A DNA stretch of 64,000 bases from Megamerina dolium (taxonomy: Eukaryota; Arthropoda; Insecta; Diptera; Megamerinidae), in NCBI GenBank assembly GCA_963854835.1, contig OY978525.1:104638417-104702416 (forward strand). The letters run 5' to 3'. The notes beneath the pieces were generated by a model that was not told where the DNA came from, did no database searches, and saw only the letters and a list, made by a program, of their open reading frames with translations. Both the position numbers and the translations under genes were made by a program. Shown here piece by piece: positions 12,465 through 24,702 of this stretch. Every line of letters starts with the position of its first letter. Positions within the stretch are counted from its first letter, which is position 1.

Positions 12465-14038
12465 TTGTCGTCATAATAACAATTGCTGTTGCTTGCAATT
12501 TGTATCAAAACAGTCAAACAAACAAATAAACAATCAAACAAACGAACAAACAGACGTGAACTAACCAGAATACATGCTGATTGTTTTTGTTGTTGCTGTA
12601 ATTGTTGTTGTTGTTGTTGTACTGCAAATAGAGTTCATTATTTATACAATACCGTCTGGTATTTATGGTTTATCGCTTTAAAAACGCATTTAATAAAAGC
12701 CACAAATGGACAAACGTTTTGCCATTTATTTGCATATGCTCTGCGTGAGCATGCGTAAATATTGTATAGGCATGTATTCGTCTGTGTGTGTGCGTGTGTG
12801 TGAATGCTTGAGCATTCATATGCATTTTGCGTTAAATTTTATGCCCCATAGGGAAATTGTAAACAAAATCGACAGCCAGCCAGCCAGCCATCCAGGCAGC
12901 AGCAAGCAGGCAAGCAAGGCAAGTAAGCAAATAAGTAAGTAATAACAGCAGTTGCCAAATGCAAAACATAATTGCAGTCATTTGTCAACATTAATATACG
13001 TATATGCATGCATTCACATACACACACACACAAACATACGACAGTTTGACCAACATACATTTATGCACTTAGACCAAAACGATTTGAGAGTAGTTAGAAG
13101 AAAAAAAAAATCACTCGAATATTACTATTTGCTTATTTGAGAGACACTGGCATTGCGTACACAGACACACACAGCATCTCATAATTGTAACTCACATACA
13201 CATACATACACATACATATTTATATGCATATATGCATGCCGTCATGATCGATGCACATTTGAATGCATTTATAATATGGCTCAAAGGACCAAAAATGACA
13301 AAATGCAATATCATCTTAGTGTGTGTGTGTGTGGTCAAAGGTTTGTCTGCTTTTGTTTTGTGTATTACGTTGAGGCAGTAAAATGGCACCTTTGGGAATT
13401 TACTATAATGTTTCACTCAATCTCACTCTTTCTATTGCTATCATTTGCTCTCATACTGAACTCTTTGTTGGCTACACATATATGAATAGTAGCAATGATT
13501 AGTATATGGAAATATATGTGTGTATGTGTATGTTTATGTGAGTTTGTGATTGCTTAGCTTAGTGAGGATGACAATAACTTCACTTTAAATGTTTCGAAAT
13601 TTAATTGCTGTTGCGCTTTTATAATCCAATACCCATGGGTATTGGTACACACTTCTATACAAGCCTACAACATATCTCATTCATACATATATTAATGGTT
13701 AATATCAGAGCAGTCAACCACAGGCAATAAAGAATTTTTGGTTTAATTCGGTCTTTAATTCTTGATTCGGCTGGTAAAATTTGGAGCAAAGATTCTAATA
13801 TCATTGTCAACTATTGCAATGAAAAAAAATGGGACCTCGACAAATTGGATCTCGATTGATCTCTCCCTGAAACCGAATATACAATCCCTCCAAAAAGGTA
13901 GACACTGTCATTAATACTGATTGCTAAAACAGTTTTCTAATAACTATTGCACTACTTGCAATATTACTACTATTACTGTTGCTAGTACACACACAATTGT
14001 GAACCAATAAACTTACAATATACGACATACAATTATTG
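12465..14038. other. Gene-free DNA with simple repeats and a 20-bp palindrome
   Basis: Simple repeats account for the frames at 12483-13485, which overlap on both strands and are Cys/His/Thr-rich. At 13626-13645 lies the perfect 20-bp palindrome CCAATACCCATGGGTATTGG. No transposon is recognised. Confidence 0.6.
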
Positions 14039-14040
14039 TA

Positions 14041-15118
14041 AAGGGTTATCCATTTTGCGGTTTCAAAAGTAAATGTAAATAAAACACATATAAAATATTT
14101 TTTATCATGATATTCCTTTATTATTATAAAGTTTGAACGTTGGCATTATGTGTGAAATACTACATCATTTAAATGACCACCACGCGAATTGTTGCAAGCA
14201 TCGATTCTTTTGAGGTAATTTTCGACCACTTTTTGACACATATTGGGCGGTATCTCAGCCATAACGTGACGAATGTTGGTTTTTAGGTGCTCAAGAGTTA
14301 AAGGTTTATCTGCATAAACACGGTCTTTCGAGTAGCCCCACAAAAAAAAGTCAAGCGGTGTCAAATCGCATGATCTTGGTGGCCACTTGATATCGCCACG
14401 ACGAGAAATTACGCGGCCAGAAAATTTGCGGATGTAGTGGCCTCTCTTCAATTACTTGAGGATTCTCAGAACCCCAAATACGACAATTTTGTTTGTTAAC
14501 ATACCCACCGAGTGAGAAATGTGCTTCGTCGCTGAAGAAAATTTTGTTCGAAAAATCGCCGTCCACCGCCTGTTGTTCAAGCACCCATTCGACGTATCGA
14601 CGACGTTGTGGATGGTCAGCTGGCTTCAGTTGTTGTGTGAGCTGGATTTTATATGGATGTAGGTGTAGATCCAAATGCAAAATACCCCAAAATGTGCCGC
14701 AAGACAGTCCTAATTCCTGAGAACGACGAGGAATCGACACATTCGGGTCTTCGGCAACACTTTCACTTACAGCAGCGATATTTTCGGTGGTACGAGCGAA
14801 ACGATGATGCACAGGCCTTACAATATCTGTAACCGATCCAGTCTCTTCATATTTCTTCAGAATTTTGCCAATTGCTTGCGTAGTTGGACGATTATGTAAA
14901 CCATAATCTCCTCTTAAAGCACGATATGTGGCTGTGGCAGAATCACCATTTTTGTAGTAGGTTTTTACAATTTTAATGCGTTGTGCGATAGTTAAGCGAT
15001 CCATTTTCGCAAATGTCAGACTTTGAACTGAAAAAGAAAGAAATTTTTTTAACAACTCAGTTTGACAGATGTCGAATTTTAGCCCTATACTTTTGAAACC
15101 GCGAAATGGATAACCCTA
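14041..15118 (-). mobile_element. Mariner-like element with TIRs and TA target sites
   Basis: Both ends carry a TIR: AGGGTTATCCATTTTGCGG from 14042 and, inverted, AGGGTTATCCATTTCGCGG ending at 15117. The match continues to about 29 bp with one difference. TA lies directly outside both ends (14039-14040 and 15119-15120), as in IS630-Tc1-mariner insertion. The transposase reads leftwards from ATG at 15004 to 14146: N-terminal helix-turn-helix (RLTIAQRIKIVKTYYKNG), IFFSDEAHFSLGGYVNKQN with the first catalytic Asp, and after a gap RGDIKWPPRSCDLTPLDFFLWGY with the last Asp. Between ERPLHPQ and SGRVISRRG roughly 95-100 residues, including the second Asp, are deleted with a frame change. It is the best preserved DNA transposon in the window, but non-autonomous. 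Confidence 0.93.
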
Positions 15119-15669
15119 TACTATACATAACATACATAATAAATATTCGTAATCATAGTCATAGGTATGAACCTAGAAGATGTATGTTCTTGTGGTCAAT
15201 CACAATTGAGCACATAGTTACTCACTCTTCTCAATATCATCGCCATGCCATAGGCCTAAATCCAAAATATGTTATATAAGTATGTACTGTATGTACAATA
15301 CGTACTGGGGATATAGAACTCAGGCATATACTATTCAATGCCTATATTCGTAGTAACATCATCTAAGTGTTCTTCCCCTCTTACTACCTATGAGAGTATG
15401 AGAGTGTGAGCCTTTGTATGTTACATTTCATTATAAATATTTTAGAAAATAGATAAATTTTGCAATTTCATTTTAATGTTTACTATCATTCAGTTCTTGC
15501 AGCACTGCACTGAGAGATGTGTTCATTTTGCGTGAAATTACTATTTTGATCGATGTGCATAATTGAAGAAATGCAATGACAAAGAATATACATTTTTATA
15601 CTCTTTATTTATATGTATAGGGTAATTTTTTAAGAGTTTACAGATTTGATTTAAAAAAATCTCCTTACA
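15119..15669. other. Gene-free AT-rich DNA
   Basis: No gene or repeat is recognised between the mariner-like element and the tandem-repeat element. Confidence 0.6.
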
Positions 15670-17232
15670 GTCGGCTGGGGCCGACCAAACTATACCCTGC
15701 ATATGTAGATTTATATATAAAAAGTTTACTCGAATATCCAACTTTTCTTTTATTTCCACTTTTCGAGAAACAATTTTTGCATATACTACTAATTTACACC
15801 CGAAATATGGTTGACTTTGACGATATAAAAGGATTTTAAGATAATTCCGAGGCTTAGTATGGGAGCTATATAAAAAGTGGGCGTGGCTTACCACTTTCTA
15901 GTAAATCCAATTAATTTTTCAATGTTAATCCACACCTTAAATTTGGTGTCCTACGTTGAATAGTTTCTAAGTTATGGTGGTTAACATTTTTGTTTAATTT
16001 CCTCAACTTTGTATGGGAGCCCCAATAAGAAGTGGGCGTGGTACGCTGATTTTTCGCCAGATTATTTCCGACTACGATATTAATTTAAGTGTCAATTATG
16101 GTTATTGTAGACATAAGATTGCCTAAGTTACAGCTGTTTCAATTTAAAATTTGTATGGGGGCTACGATAAACACTGGTCGTGGTGCGCCCATTTTCTGTG
16201 AGCCTAGTTGCTCGTACAATACTAATCCATACCCTAAGTCTCGTTGTCCTAGGCTAAATGGTTTATAAGCTATGGAGCTTAAAATTTTAGTTTAATTCAC
16301 TCGACTTTGTATGGGAGACCCATGAAGGAGTGGGCGTGGCACACTGATTTTCTGCCAGGTTTTGCCGACTACGATATTAATTTAAGTGTCAATTATGGTT
16401 ATTGTAGACATAAGATTGCCTAAGTTACAGCTGTTTCAATTTAAAATTTGTATGGGGGCTACGATAAACAGTGGGCGTGGTGAGCCCATTTTCTGTGAGC
16501 CTAGTTGCTCGTACAATACTAATCCACACCTTAAATCTCGTTATTCTACGCTGAATAGTTTGCAAGTTATAACCGGTAACATTTTTTTTAATTTCCGCAA
16601 CTTTGTATGGGAGACCCAAAAAGGAGTGGGCGTGGCACATTGATTTTCTGCCATATTATTTCTGACTACCGTGTTAATCTAAGTGTCAATTATGGTTATT
16701 CTAGACAGAAGATTGTAGAAGTTACAGCAGTTTCAATTTAAAAGAAGTACAGACACTTTGTATGGGAGCTACGCTAGAAAGTAGGCGTGGCTCACCCACT
16801 TTTGGCGAGGTTATATAGTAGTATAATATAACTCTATGTGCAAAATATTGTTGTCCCAAGTGGTATATTATGTGAGTTATAGCAAGTTAAAGATTTTGAA
16901 AATTTCGAGGTTAGTCGCTTTGAATGCTTGGTGTGGGCGTGGTTATTGACCGATCATGCCCAATATCAATCCCCTCTGTACCCTTGGATCATAGATTACT
17001 TATGCCAAATTTCATCGAAATAGCTCAATATTTACTCAAGTTATCGTGCGAACCAGCCAGGTGACAGACAGACGGACGGACGGACGGACGGACGGACATC
17101 GTTAAATCGAAAATTTAATCGATGCTGATCACGAATATATATCCATGTCTATATCTCCGGAGATTCCTTCAAGTGGACACAAACATCTGACCGAAATGAA
17201 TATACCATGCATATTGCATTATGCAGGGTATA
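15670..17232 (+). repeat. 1.5-kb tandem-repeat element with inverted ends
   Basis: A hairpin GTCGGCTGGGGCCGAC (15670-15685) is followed by TATACCCTGCATA (15691-15703); its exact inverse TATGCAGGGTATA closes the element at 17220-17232. Inside, a module 'GTATGGGAGCTAC...GTGGGCGTGG' recurs at about 15858, 16013, 16154, 16309, 16451, 16606 and 16760, alternating about 141-155 bp apart. Pairs form a higher-order unit of 297 bp, marked by GTCAATTATGG at 16091, 16388 and 16685. A (GACG)n run lies at 17064-17097. Flies carry repeats of this general look; I do not know an encoded protein. The frames inside (15541-15894, 16386-16643) are chance products. Confidence 0.85.
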
Positions 17233-18438
17233 AAAACAGACACACAAAATTTAAAGAAATGTATGAAATCTTTATTTGAATCGATAGAACGATTTATATA
17301 ATTCAACGTTTAAAGATGATTTCATGTAAATGTTGACCGCGGCTGCTCCTCAAATGGTTTATACGCTGGGTCCAATTTTGGCATACTCTCTCCAACTTAT
17401 TGGCCCGTATCTCACGAATAAATTCTTCAATTCTTCATGAGCCTTAATATAACAACACAAAAAATAATCTAAAGGTGTTAAATCGCACAATCTAGGCGGC
17501 CGATTGACCGGCCTCAAACATGAAATATACTGTTCACCGAACTCGTCTCTCAATTGGGCCACTGTTTCGCATGCTGTGTGGCATGTGGCACCGTATAGGC
17601 ACCGTCTTGTTGAAACCACATATCAGCCAAGTTCTGCTCTTGCATTTTGGGCAGAAAAAAGTTTGTAATCATCGCACGGTAGCGCTCGCCATTCATAGTA
17701 ACATTCCTACCTTCGTCGTCTTTGAAAAATTACGGTCCAATGATACCACAGGCTCATAATCCACTCCAAACAGTGCATTTTTCGGGATGCATTGGCAGTT
17801 TTTGCAATGCTTCTGGCTGCTCTTCACACCAAACACGGCAATTTCGATTGTTCACATATCCCCATTCAATCAGAAATGAGGTTCGTCGCTGAACACAATT
17901 TTTGGGATAAAAAAGTGGATCTTCATCCAACTTTGCCAGCGCCCATTCATCAAAAGTTTGCCGTTCTAGTAGGTCGTGTGGCTTCAATTCTTGTACCTGC
18001 TGTATTTTAAAAGGTTTAACACCCAAATCCTTAAGCAATATTTTCCACGTAGTGGTGTAACAGAGGCCCAATTGTCATCAACAACACTGGCGGATACAGC
18101 TACGATATTTTCCTCTGTCCGCACTCTACGTATGCGTGTTGGTGGTTTAATGTCCAATAATGTAAATTTGGTGCGAAATTTAGTCACAAGATTCCGAATA
18201 ACTGCCTTAGAAGGTCGCCCAAACTGACCATAAAATGGGAGAAGTATACGATGAACTTTCTTAACCGAGCATGAATTTTGATAAAAAAAATTCAATAATC
18301 TGTAAGCGTTATTCGTTTGTAAGCCGATTTATGGTTAAATTATAGACCAAACTAAACATGTTTGACAGTTACACGAAAACAGCTGCGCTGCCAAAAACAG
18401 TGTTGCCAAAAAGAAAGTTGCTAAAAAAATCACCCTGG
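17233..18438 (-). mobile_element. Mariner-like transposase relic, copy 1
   Basis: Minus-strand relic of the same family as 40673-41760. The 5' end near 18438 reads CAGGGTGATTTTTTTAGCAAC. Seen in order: FGRPSKAVIRNLVTKFRTKF and PPTRIRRVRTEENI (N-terminal DNA-binding region); MGLCYTTTWKILLKDLGVKP; HPEKCTVWSGL; NLADMWFQQDGA (second catalytic Asp); PPRLCDLTPLDYFL (last Asp). The first catalytic site is frame-broken (VQRRTSFLIEWGYVN instead of a DEAHF-type motif), and there are several stops. Its 3' end lies exactly against the tandem-repeat element at 17232, so one of the two may have inserted beside the other. Confidence 0.87.
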
Positions 18439-19306
18439 TGGTAAGGCATTATAATTTAAAATTCTTAAAATTGTTTGAGCATCTAATTCCGTAATTAATT
18501 TCTTGTGTAGATAAATTTTTAAATGGACGAATGATTGAATTTAAAATTCTATTAGGATTTTAAAATAAGTCCATACAATGATTCAATAGAACTTAGATTT
18601 GAAGAAGACACACAGTCAGCAGTTACCACTTAGGAATGACGATGCCCATTGGTAGGCTAATAGAAATACATTATGCATTCTGTATCATGAAAGAATAAGA
18701 AACAAATAGAAAGTACTAATTTTATTTTTAGCAACTAAAATCAATTCATACAAAATATCTCTTAACATTTTAATGGAAAAAACCAAAATTATGAGAGTAT
18801 GCAGTAGTTTCCATTCCAAAGGAAAATTCGCTATTAACATCCAGCATTCCTCCCTAATAGCAAGAACGTAGATATTTCCCATTGTTATTACTACATGGAA
18901 AAACAATAACAAAGTGCTAGACATAATGCGTATAAGTGTAGACGCTAAGTAAGTATTTAGCATCTTGCTGAACTTCATTGCTCCAAATTGCTATGTTATG
19001 TAACAGGCTAAAACTGAGCTTGTTACAACATTTTACTTACCTACCTATGAACACTTCATAAATCATTAAAAACTCAACGTACCACCAATACCAAATATGT
19101 GTTATCATAGAAAAATTCCTTTGACCCTTCTTCTCCTTTTTGTCGTCATACAATAATATCAGTAGGTGTATACACACGTATCATACTCACGTAGTCAGTC
19201 GTTATGACGACAAAGAAAGAAGAAACAATCAAGTGAATTTTCACTCAAAGTGAAATGTAGCGTCATTGGAATTTTACACTGCCTAATTCCTAGATGCTTT
19301 ATGCAT
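18439..19306. other. Gene-free DNA
   Basis: No gene, transposon or structured repeat is recognised. The 97-codon frame 18685-18978 (minus) is hydrophobic and AT-driven, without family motifs. Confidence 0.55.
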
Positions 19307-19672
19307 AAAAAAAAAAAAATATGTGGCACTTAAAGCCCCAAAGGGCTCATTGGCCTAGATTCTCTTCCATTACTGTTGTGCGTCCTAAATTTTGGACAGT
19401 ATTAGAATGGACCTACTTATTTTAGCCGGTTCCGAACGGCAGAACACTTGTGGCATCACTTTTTCTGAGCTTTGTCACAGAGTTCTTTTTTAAAAGCTTT
19501 TTCATGGCAAGTTGTTACTGTCGGAAGAATTGCCAATTGCTTACCGACAGATGGGTACCGTTCGAAAGAAAAATCTTTTCGATATTAAATTTGTTATGCA
19601 TCAGCCGGGTATTGAACCACTACCTACAGATCAGAAGGCAAACACACTAACCACTGAGCTACGGCACCCACA
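19307..19672 (-). mobile_element. tRNA-derived SINE, full length
   Basis: Minus-strand copy running from GGGTGCCGTAGCTCAGTGGTT (complement of 19653-19672) through box B-like GGTTCAATACC to the 3' end GCCACATA (complement of 19320-19327) plus a T tail (A run 19307-19319). The body contains the family landmarks GCCATGAAAAAGCT, GGAACCGGCTAA and AGCCCTTTGGGGCT. The frames 19450-19700 are chance readings through it. No clear target duplication is visible. Confidence 0.92.
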
Positions 19673-19804
19673 TCCAATCCAATATACCCACATTATATAA
19701 GTAAGGTTAGCTAGAGTTAGGTATTCCATTAAAGCGTAGAGTAAGAAATTGATATTTTAAATAGAAAGAAAATTAAATAAAAACAAAGAAATATAAAACA
19801 AATA

Positions 19805-19996
19805 AGAAATAAAACAAAGTAGAAGTAGTTTCATCATTACCGAGCCAAAGACTCTTCTAGTGTAGGTGAATTGATTTCCAATAGGCAATCGTGCGGAATT
19901 CGGTCTTCCTCCTACAACAAGAGTTTTTACGCTACCCTCTTGTTGACCCTGGCTAACTGAATAATACCCCAGATGGGAAACAAAAGGCACGCGATA
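19805..19996 (-). repeat. Dispersed repeat, copy B
   Basis: Inverted partner of 1399-1605; see there for the shared blocks. The copies lie about 18 kb apart and in opposite orientation. No coding capacity. Confidence 0.6.
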
Positions 19997-20221
19997 TATT
20001 TTAGGTATTATCCGAATCAGATCACTTATCTGGGTCCCCTTTCGCCCCTCAAATTGTGTTTTAAGTATTTGTTTGGTTGCAGAATTCTTCTACTTCTTCC
20101 CTCATAATAGTATCACGCGTTATTTTAAGCATGTCTTTGTGGGGTATGTTCCACATTTCGATCACTAACTATTGTTCTGAAGATTTTATCAATTAAAAAG
20201 CAAAAAGTATAAGTATTTGAA

Positions 20222-21456
20222 ATTGGGATTATCGATTAATTTGTTTTGTTATGCATCAACCACACTGGCACCATTTTTATTTATTTTTATTTTTGTGTCT
20301 ATCATGAGGTTACAAATAATAGTATTAGTGACTGCTTTGAAATGTAAACAATAAAGTTTTTTTGAGCATCATATATGTCAAGTTTTGTACCAAAAAAACG
20401 CAATCTGCAGCTGAGAGTCGTCGTTCCCTGCAGGAAGCTTATGGTGTACATGCTTCATCGGTTTCAGCTTATGAGTACTGGTTCAGACGATTCAGAAGTG
20501 GCGATTTCGATACAGAAGACAGGGAGAGACCTGATCAGTCAAGAAAGTTTGAAGATGAACAATTGGAAGCATTACTCGACCAAGGTTATTGACTTACCTA
20601 AAAAGATCCTGGTAAATGACTCAATCAACCATTTCCGAACGCTTGAAAGCAGCAGTATTCATTCGAAAGCAACGAAATTGGTTGCCACATGAACTGAAGC
20701 CAAGAGACGTTAAATCGCCTTTCATGTCAGAAATGTTGGTCGAGCGATACAAAAGTTAATCGTTTTTGCATTGTTACTGGTGACAAAAAATGGATTCATT
20801 ACGACAAACAAAAGTGCAAAAAATCATATGTGAAGCTCGGCCAACCACCGAAATCAATGGCAAAGCAGAATATTCGTAAGGCGAAAGTAATGCTCTGCAT
20901 TTGGTGAGATCACAAGGGTGTGTTATATTATATTATATGCTGGAGAAATCGGGTGAGATGATCACTGGAGACCTGCACTGAACAAAATTGATTCGTTTGA
21001 AAAATGAAATTGCCGAAAAATGACGAGAATATGAGACTACACACGAGTCTATAATATTCCATCATAACAATGCTCGGTCTCATATTGCAAGACCGATTAA
21101 ATATCATTTAAAAAACAGCTGCTGGGAAGTTTTATCTTACCCGCCTTATAGTCCAGACATTGCCCCGTCTGACTACCATTTGATTTGATCGATGCAGAAT
21201 TCCCTTACTGAAAGACGCTTTACTTCAGTACAGGGTATCCGAAATTGGCTTGATTCATTTTTGACCTCAAACAATTAGCAGTTCTTTTGTGGTGAAATTC
21301 ATATGCTACCAGAAAGATGGGCAAAAGTCATAGCTAACGATGGCAGAATACTTTGAATAATGTCTTCATGCATTTTGTTATTGAAATAACGAGATATTTT
21401 TTGCAAAATAATCGATATATCGAATAATCGATAATAAAATTTATCGATAGTCCCAA
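20222..21456 (+). mobile_element. Mariner (D,D34D) relic with TIRs
   Basis: The ends form an imperfect TIR: ATTGGGATTATCGATTAATT at 20222-20241 and the inverse of ATTGGGACTATCGATAAATT at about 21437-21456. Inside is a classic mariner transposase: KKTQSAAESRRSLQEAYG and FRRFRSGDFDTEDRERPDQS (DNA binding), VTGDKKWIHYD (first Asp), VMLCIW, then in another frame IIFHHNNARSHIARP (second Asp replaced by Asn), SYPPYSPDIAPSDYHL (last Asp) and the C-terminal MLPERWAKVIANDG. More than ten stops and several frameshifts show it is long dead. The left end lacks an obvious TA. Confidence 0.88.
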
Positions 21457-23397
21457 TATACAAAATGAAAAATCAACTCTGTTTAGGAAACTAATCATCT
21501 TGTTGTTTTATTGGCTTAAAGATAACGATTTGTCATATAAGTAACGACTATAATCTACAACACAATTATCAGTTTAGGAGGGTTAAAAAAATTTCAAATT
21601 AATTGTAGTCCATCGAGGCATCGACCAACGATTTTGATGAATGTGATATCATTTTATAGGAAATAGTCAAGCTGGAAGTAATTTAAAAATTGTTATAAAT
21701 TAATGAAAAAATTAATAAACGGTAATAAAATCTATTTTTTAAAAAATGCTTAAATACATGAAGTTGCTTATTTTTAAACATGAATGAATAGCTAATAATT
21801 ACCTTAATTGAAACCCATTCGGAAAAATTTAATTAAACTTTATTTTGAATTGAATTTTACACTGTGTAAATATTATTGAAGAAATTTTACCACATAATTT
21901 TTTAATATTTATATTTGCCCATTTTATCTCTGCTCATATTTTGCTCATATTTTGCACTCATACATATATTCATTGCATATGTACAGAAGATTTAATTAAA
22001 TTCACTACATAGCAATTTAGTAAATTATTAATTTTATAATTTTAATTTTGTATTTTTAATCGATTTCAAATTTTTAATAAAATGCAATGCAAATTTAAAA
22101 TCAACTTTCAACTGCAATGAAAAATAAACATACGAGTACTTACAAGAACAACTCCCAATAACAACACCAAAAATAAATTCATATATACATATGTAGAAGC
22201 CAACAGCAGAAACACAAATATGAACAAAATGAACAAAATGAATTTTATTTAATTAACAGTAAATTAATCCTTAAAATTGTGATGATGCTGACTTTGATGC
22301 TGGGGCAATGGTGTTGGTGGTGCTTGGTATGTAAAGTGATAACTAGTGTATATATGAACATACATGTATGTATATATACACTATACATACATATATACAT
22401 ATACTATATATAAGTTTTAGTTGCTACATGACCAATATAAAATCAACTCATCGCAATATAAAGACCAACAAAACTATATATTTACATAGAGTTGTATTTG
22501 CCCATGAACTGTTGCTATTTTCTCTGCCGATGTGTATCTACAATATATAGACACATATATGCATCTATATATACGTATGTATATGAGTGTGGATTTGCAT
22601 ACATGTTAGCATGCTGAATGGCCTCGCCATTCATGTGAAAGTGTAGTATTTTTTTTTTCTATTTAGCCGAGATACTTTCTCTCAACATTGCCCACTCGAA
22701 TTTAGGTATATTTATTATTGTTTTTAGGGATCAAGGTTTTATCTACAATGTTAGAAATGCAAGTAGATGATGATGATGATGGAGACTATGATGAAGATGA
22801 TGATGATGGCGATAATAATAAAACTACAATTCTTACTATTCGTTAGTTTATTTTAGTTTTGCCATGCTGAATGTTACGTAACACCAGTACTCACCATTAA
22901 GCCGAGTTGCTCAATATCAATTTAAAGTACACCAACCAAACAAAAATTGTTCGCAATCATCAAAATCATCATCGTTATCATCATAGTTATCATTATCATT
23001 ATCATCATCATCATAAGCATCAGTAACGTCATCGAAAATGCCACACAATTAGATAGATACATGTATCATATAAGGAAACTGTGTATGGATTGGTCCAACA
23101 AACTACTACATGATGCATTCCATTTAGACAAATTTAGTAATATTTCATACTCTCGTACACATGCACAGTGTAGTATTTAAGGGATGTATTAAGGTGTATT
23201 ATATCTAAATGTCACCTTGCTTTTTGATCACACCTCGTATGTAGCACGGCAGCATTTCAGCAACTGTATTCTGAAAATTGAGTTTACGACCAATTTTTGA
23301 AACACATGTGGGTGTTTAGGCGAGTAGTCCAAAATGCTAAAAGCTGTTGTGCTTGACTTGCTTGATTTTGCTCAAATTTAATCGATATTTTTGCCTT
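21457..23397. other. Gene-free DNA with GAT/ATC microsatellites
   Basis: AT-rich DNA with GAT repeats at 22766-22820 and CAT/ATC repeats at 22953-23020, plus TACATA stretches at 22350-22600. No gene is recognised; the Ile-rich frame at 22947-23180 is the translated ATC repeat. Confidence 0.65.
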
Positions 23398-24342
23398 AAA
23401 TTGTTCTAAATATATAGCTGCTGGAGATTTTAATGCAAAGCACATAACTACTGGGGCTCACGTTTAATAATTCCTAAAGGAAGAAAGCTGTTGTGAGTGT
23501 TAAATGTGCTTGGACTTGACATTTTATCCATTGGTGACCCCACATATTGGCCATCAGATAGACGAAAGACTACAGACCTTATTGATTTTGCAATCACTAA
23601 CGATTTGAAGAATGTACACTCCCGCGTTCATTCCTCTTTGGAGCTATCTTCCGACCATTCTTCCACGATAATAATCCTTATCTCTGAAAATTCTCATAAA
23701 GAAAACGGAAGACCCCAACGTGACTATAAGCTAACAAACTGGCTCAATTATAAAATATATATCGCCTCACATCTCAATATTAAAGTTTCTCAAAACAGGA
23801 AATAAGCTCAGCTATTTCCGAACTAACGGAGCTGCTTTCCCAAGTAGTGGAAATGGCCACATCCTACATTAAACCATCAACTCGGTAAGAACGTACCCCC
23901 ATGATGTTCTAGAGCTCCTTTATGAAAAAAGATCTATAAGACGTTAGTGGTAGAACTATAGATCCCCATTTCTGAAAAAGAAGCTGAACGATTGCACCAA
24001 GAAACTTCATCGTCTTTTAAAAGAGAAGGATATTTCTGAATTTCATGAATATATTGATACTCTCTGTCCAACAGAAAACTGAAACTTCTCACTATGCCGA
24101 GCGACTAAATAACTAAAAAAGTCTATACAAGCGGAGTCTCCAATCCATCTCCCCGATGGTGATTGGGCAAGAAAGAAGTGATGCATAAAAGGGAATTGCT
24201 TTTGCCAATCACCTACTGCAAGTGTTTTCCACTAACATGGCTAGCCTCGATATCCCGTTACCATCAGTTCACCCTAACTGCAGCATTAATGGAATATCCA
24301 TCTAAAAAAAAACTTATAAACTCGATTAAAGGACTCAACCCT
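23398..24342 (+). mobile_element. Jockey-like LINE, endonuclease part
   Basis: Plus-strand relic of an ORF2 APE-type endonuclease: YIAAGDFNAKH (metal-binding Asn motif, from about 23407), then after stops LGLDILSIGDPTYWPSDRRK, TDLIDFAIT and SSLELSSDHSSTIIIL (catalytic Asp-His). Further decayed pieces run through FANHLLQVFSTNMA (about 24206-24250) towards the reverse transcriptase. The DPTYWP and DLIDFAIT signatures are typical of the Jockey group. It is interrupted at 24342 by a SINE and resumes at 24714. Confidence 0.85.
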
Positions 24343-24702
24343 AGGTTAAGTTAGGTTATGTAGCTGTCCTCTCTCTGAGAGGACACACTTAGGCCAGAAA
24401 GGCCCATTGTGATACCACCGAGCTTCACTTCCAACACTGTTGTGCGTGTTAAATTCGGACAGCACTAGAAGGGACCTACGTATATTAGTTGGTTCCGAAC
24501 CCTTGTGATATCACTTTAATTTAGTTTTGTCACAGAGCTCTTTTAAGAAGCATTTTTTGCAAATCATTACTGCCGGAAAAATTGCCAATTCTTGCCGGCA
24601 GGTGCGTATCGTTCGAACGAAAAATCTGTTGGATTAAATTTTGTTATGGTTTAGCCGGAGATTGAACCCACAACCTATAAATCTGAACTACGGCACCCAC
24701 TC
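24343..24702 (-). mobile_element. SINE variant (subfamily B) inserted in Jockey-like LINE
   Basis: The head and body match the SINE family (GGGTGCCGTAG at the right end, GCCGGCAGGTGCGTA, GGTCCCTTCTAGTGCTG). The 3' part differs: it has a 9-bp-stem hairpin TGTCCTCTC/GAGAGGACA (24376-24397 region) and ends GCTACATA (complement of 24357-24364), followed by a TAACC/TTAACC-like tail instead of T/TTTA. The insertion is flanked by GACTCAACCCT (24332-24342) and GACTTAACCCT (24703-24713), an 11-bp target duplication with one difference. LINE sequence continues in register on both sides, which proves retroposition. Confidence 0.88.

Noticed and set aside
15541..16643. Open frames of 85-117 codons in the tandem-repeat region
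   Set aside because: They follow the repeat modules and do not resemble proteins.
17220..17240. TATA box (GGGTATAAAA)
   Set aside because: It is the conserved end of the tandem-repeat element, repeated inverted at 15691, and no gene follows.
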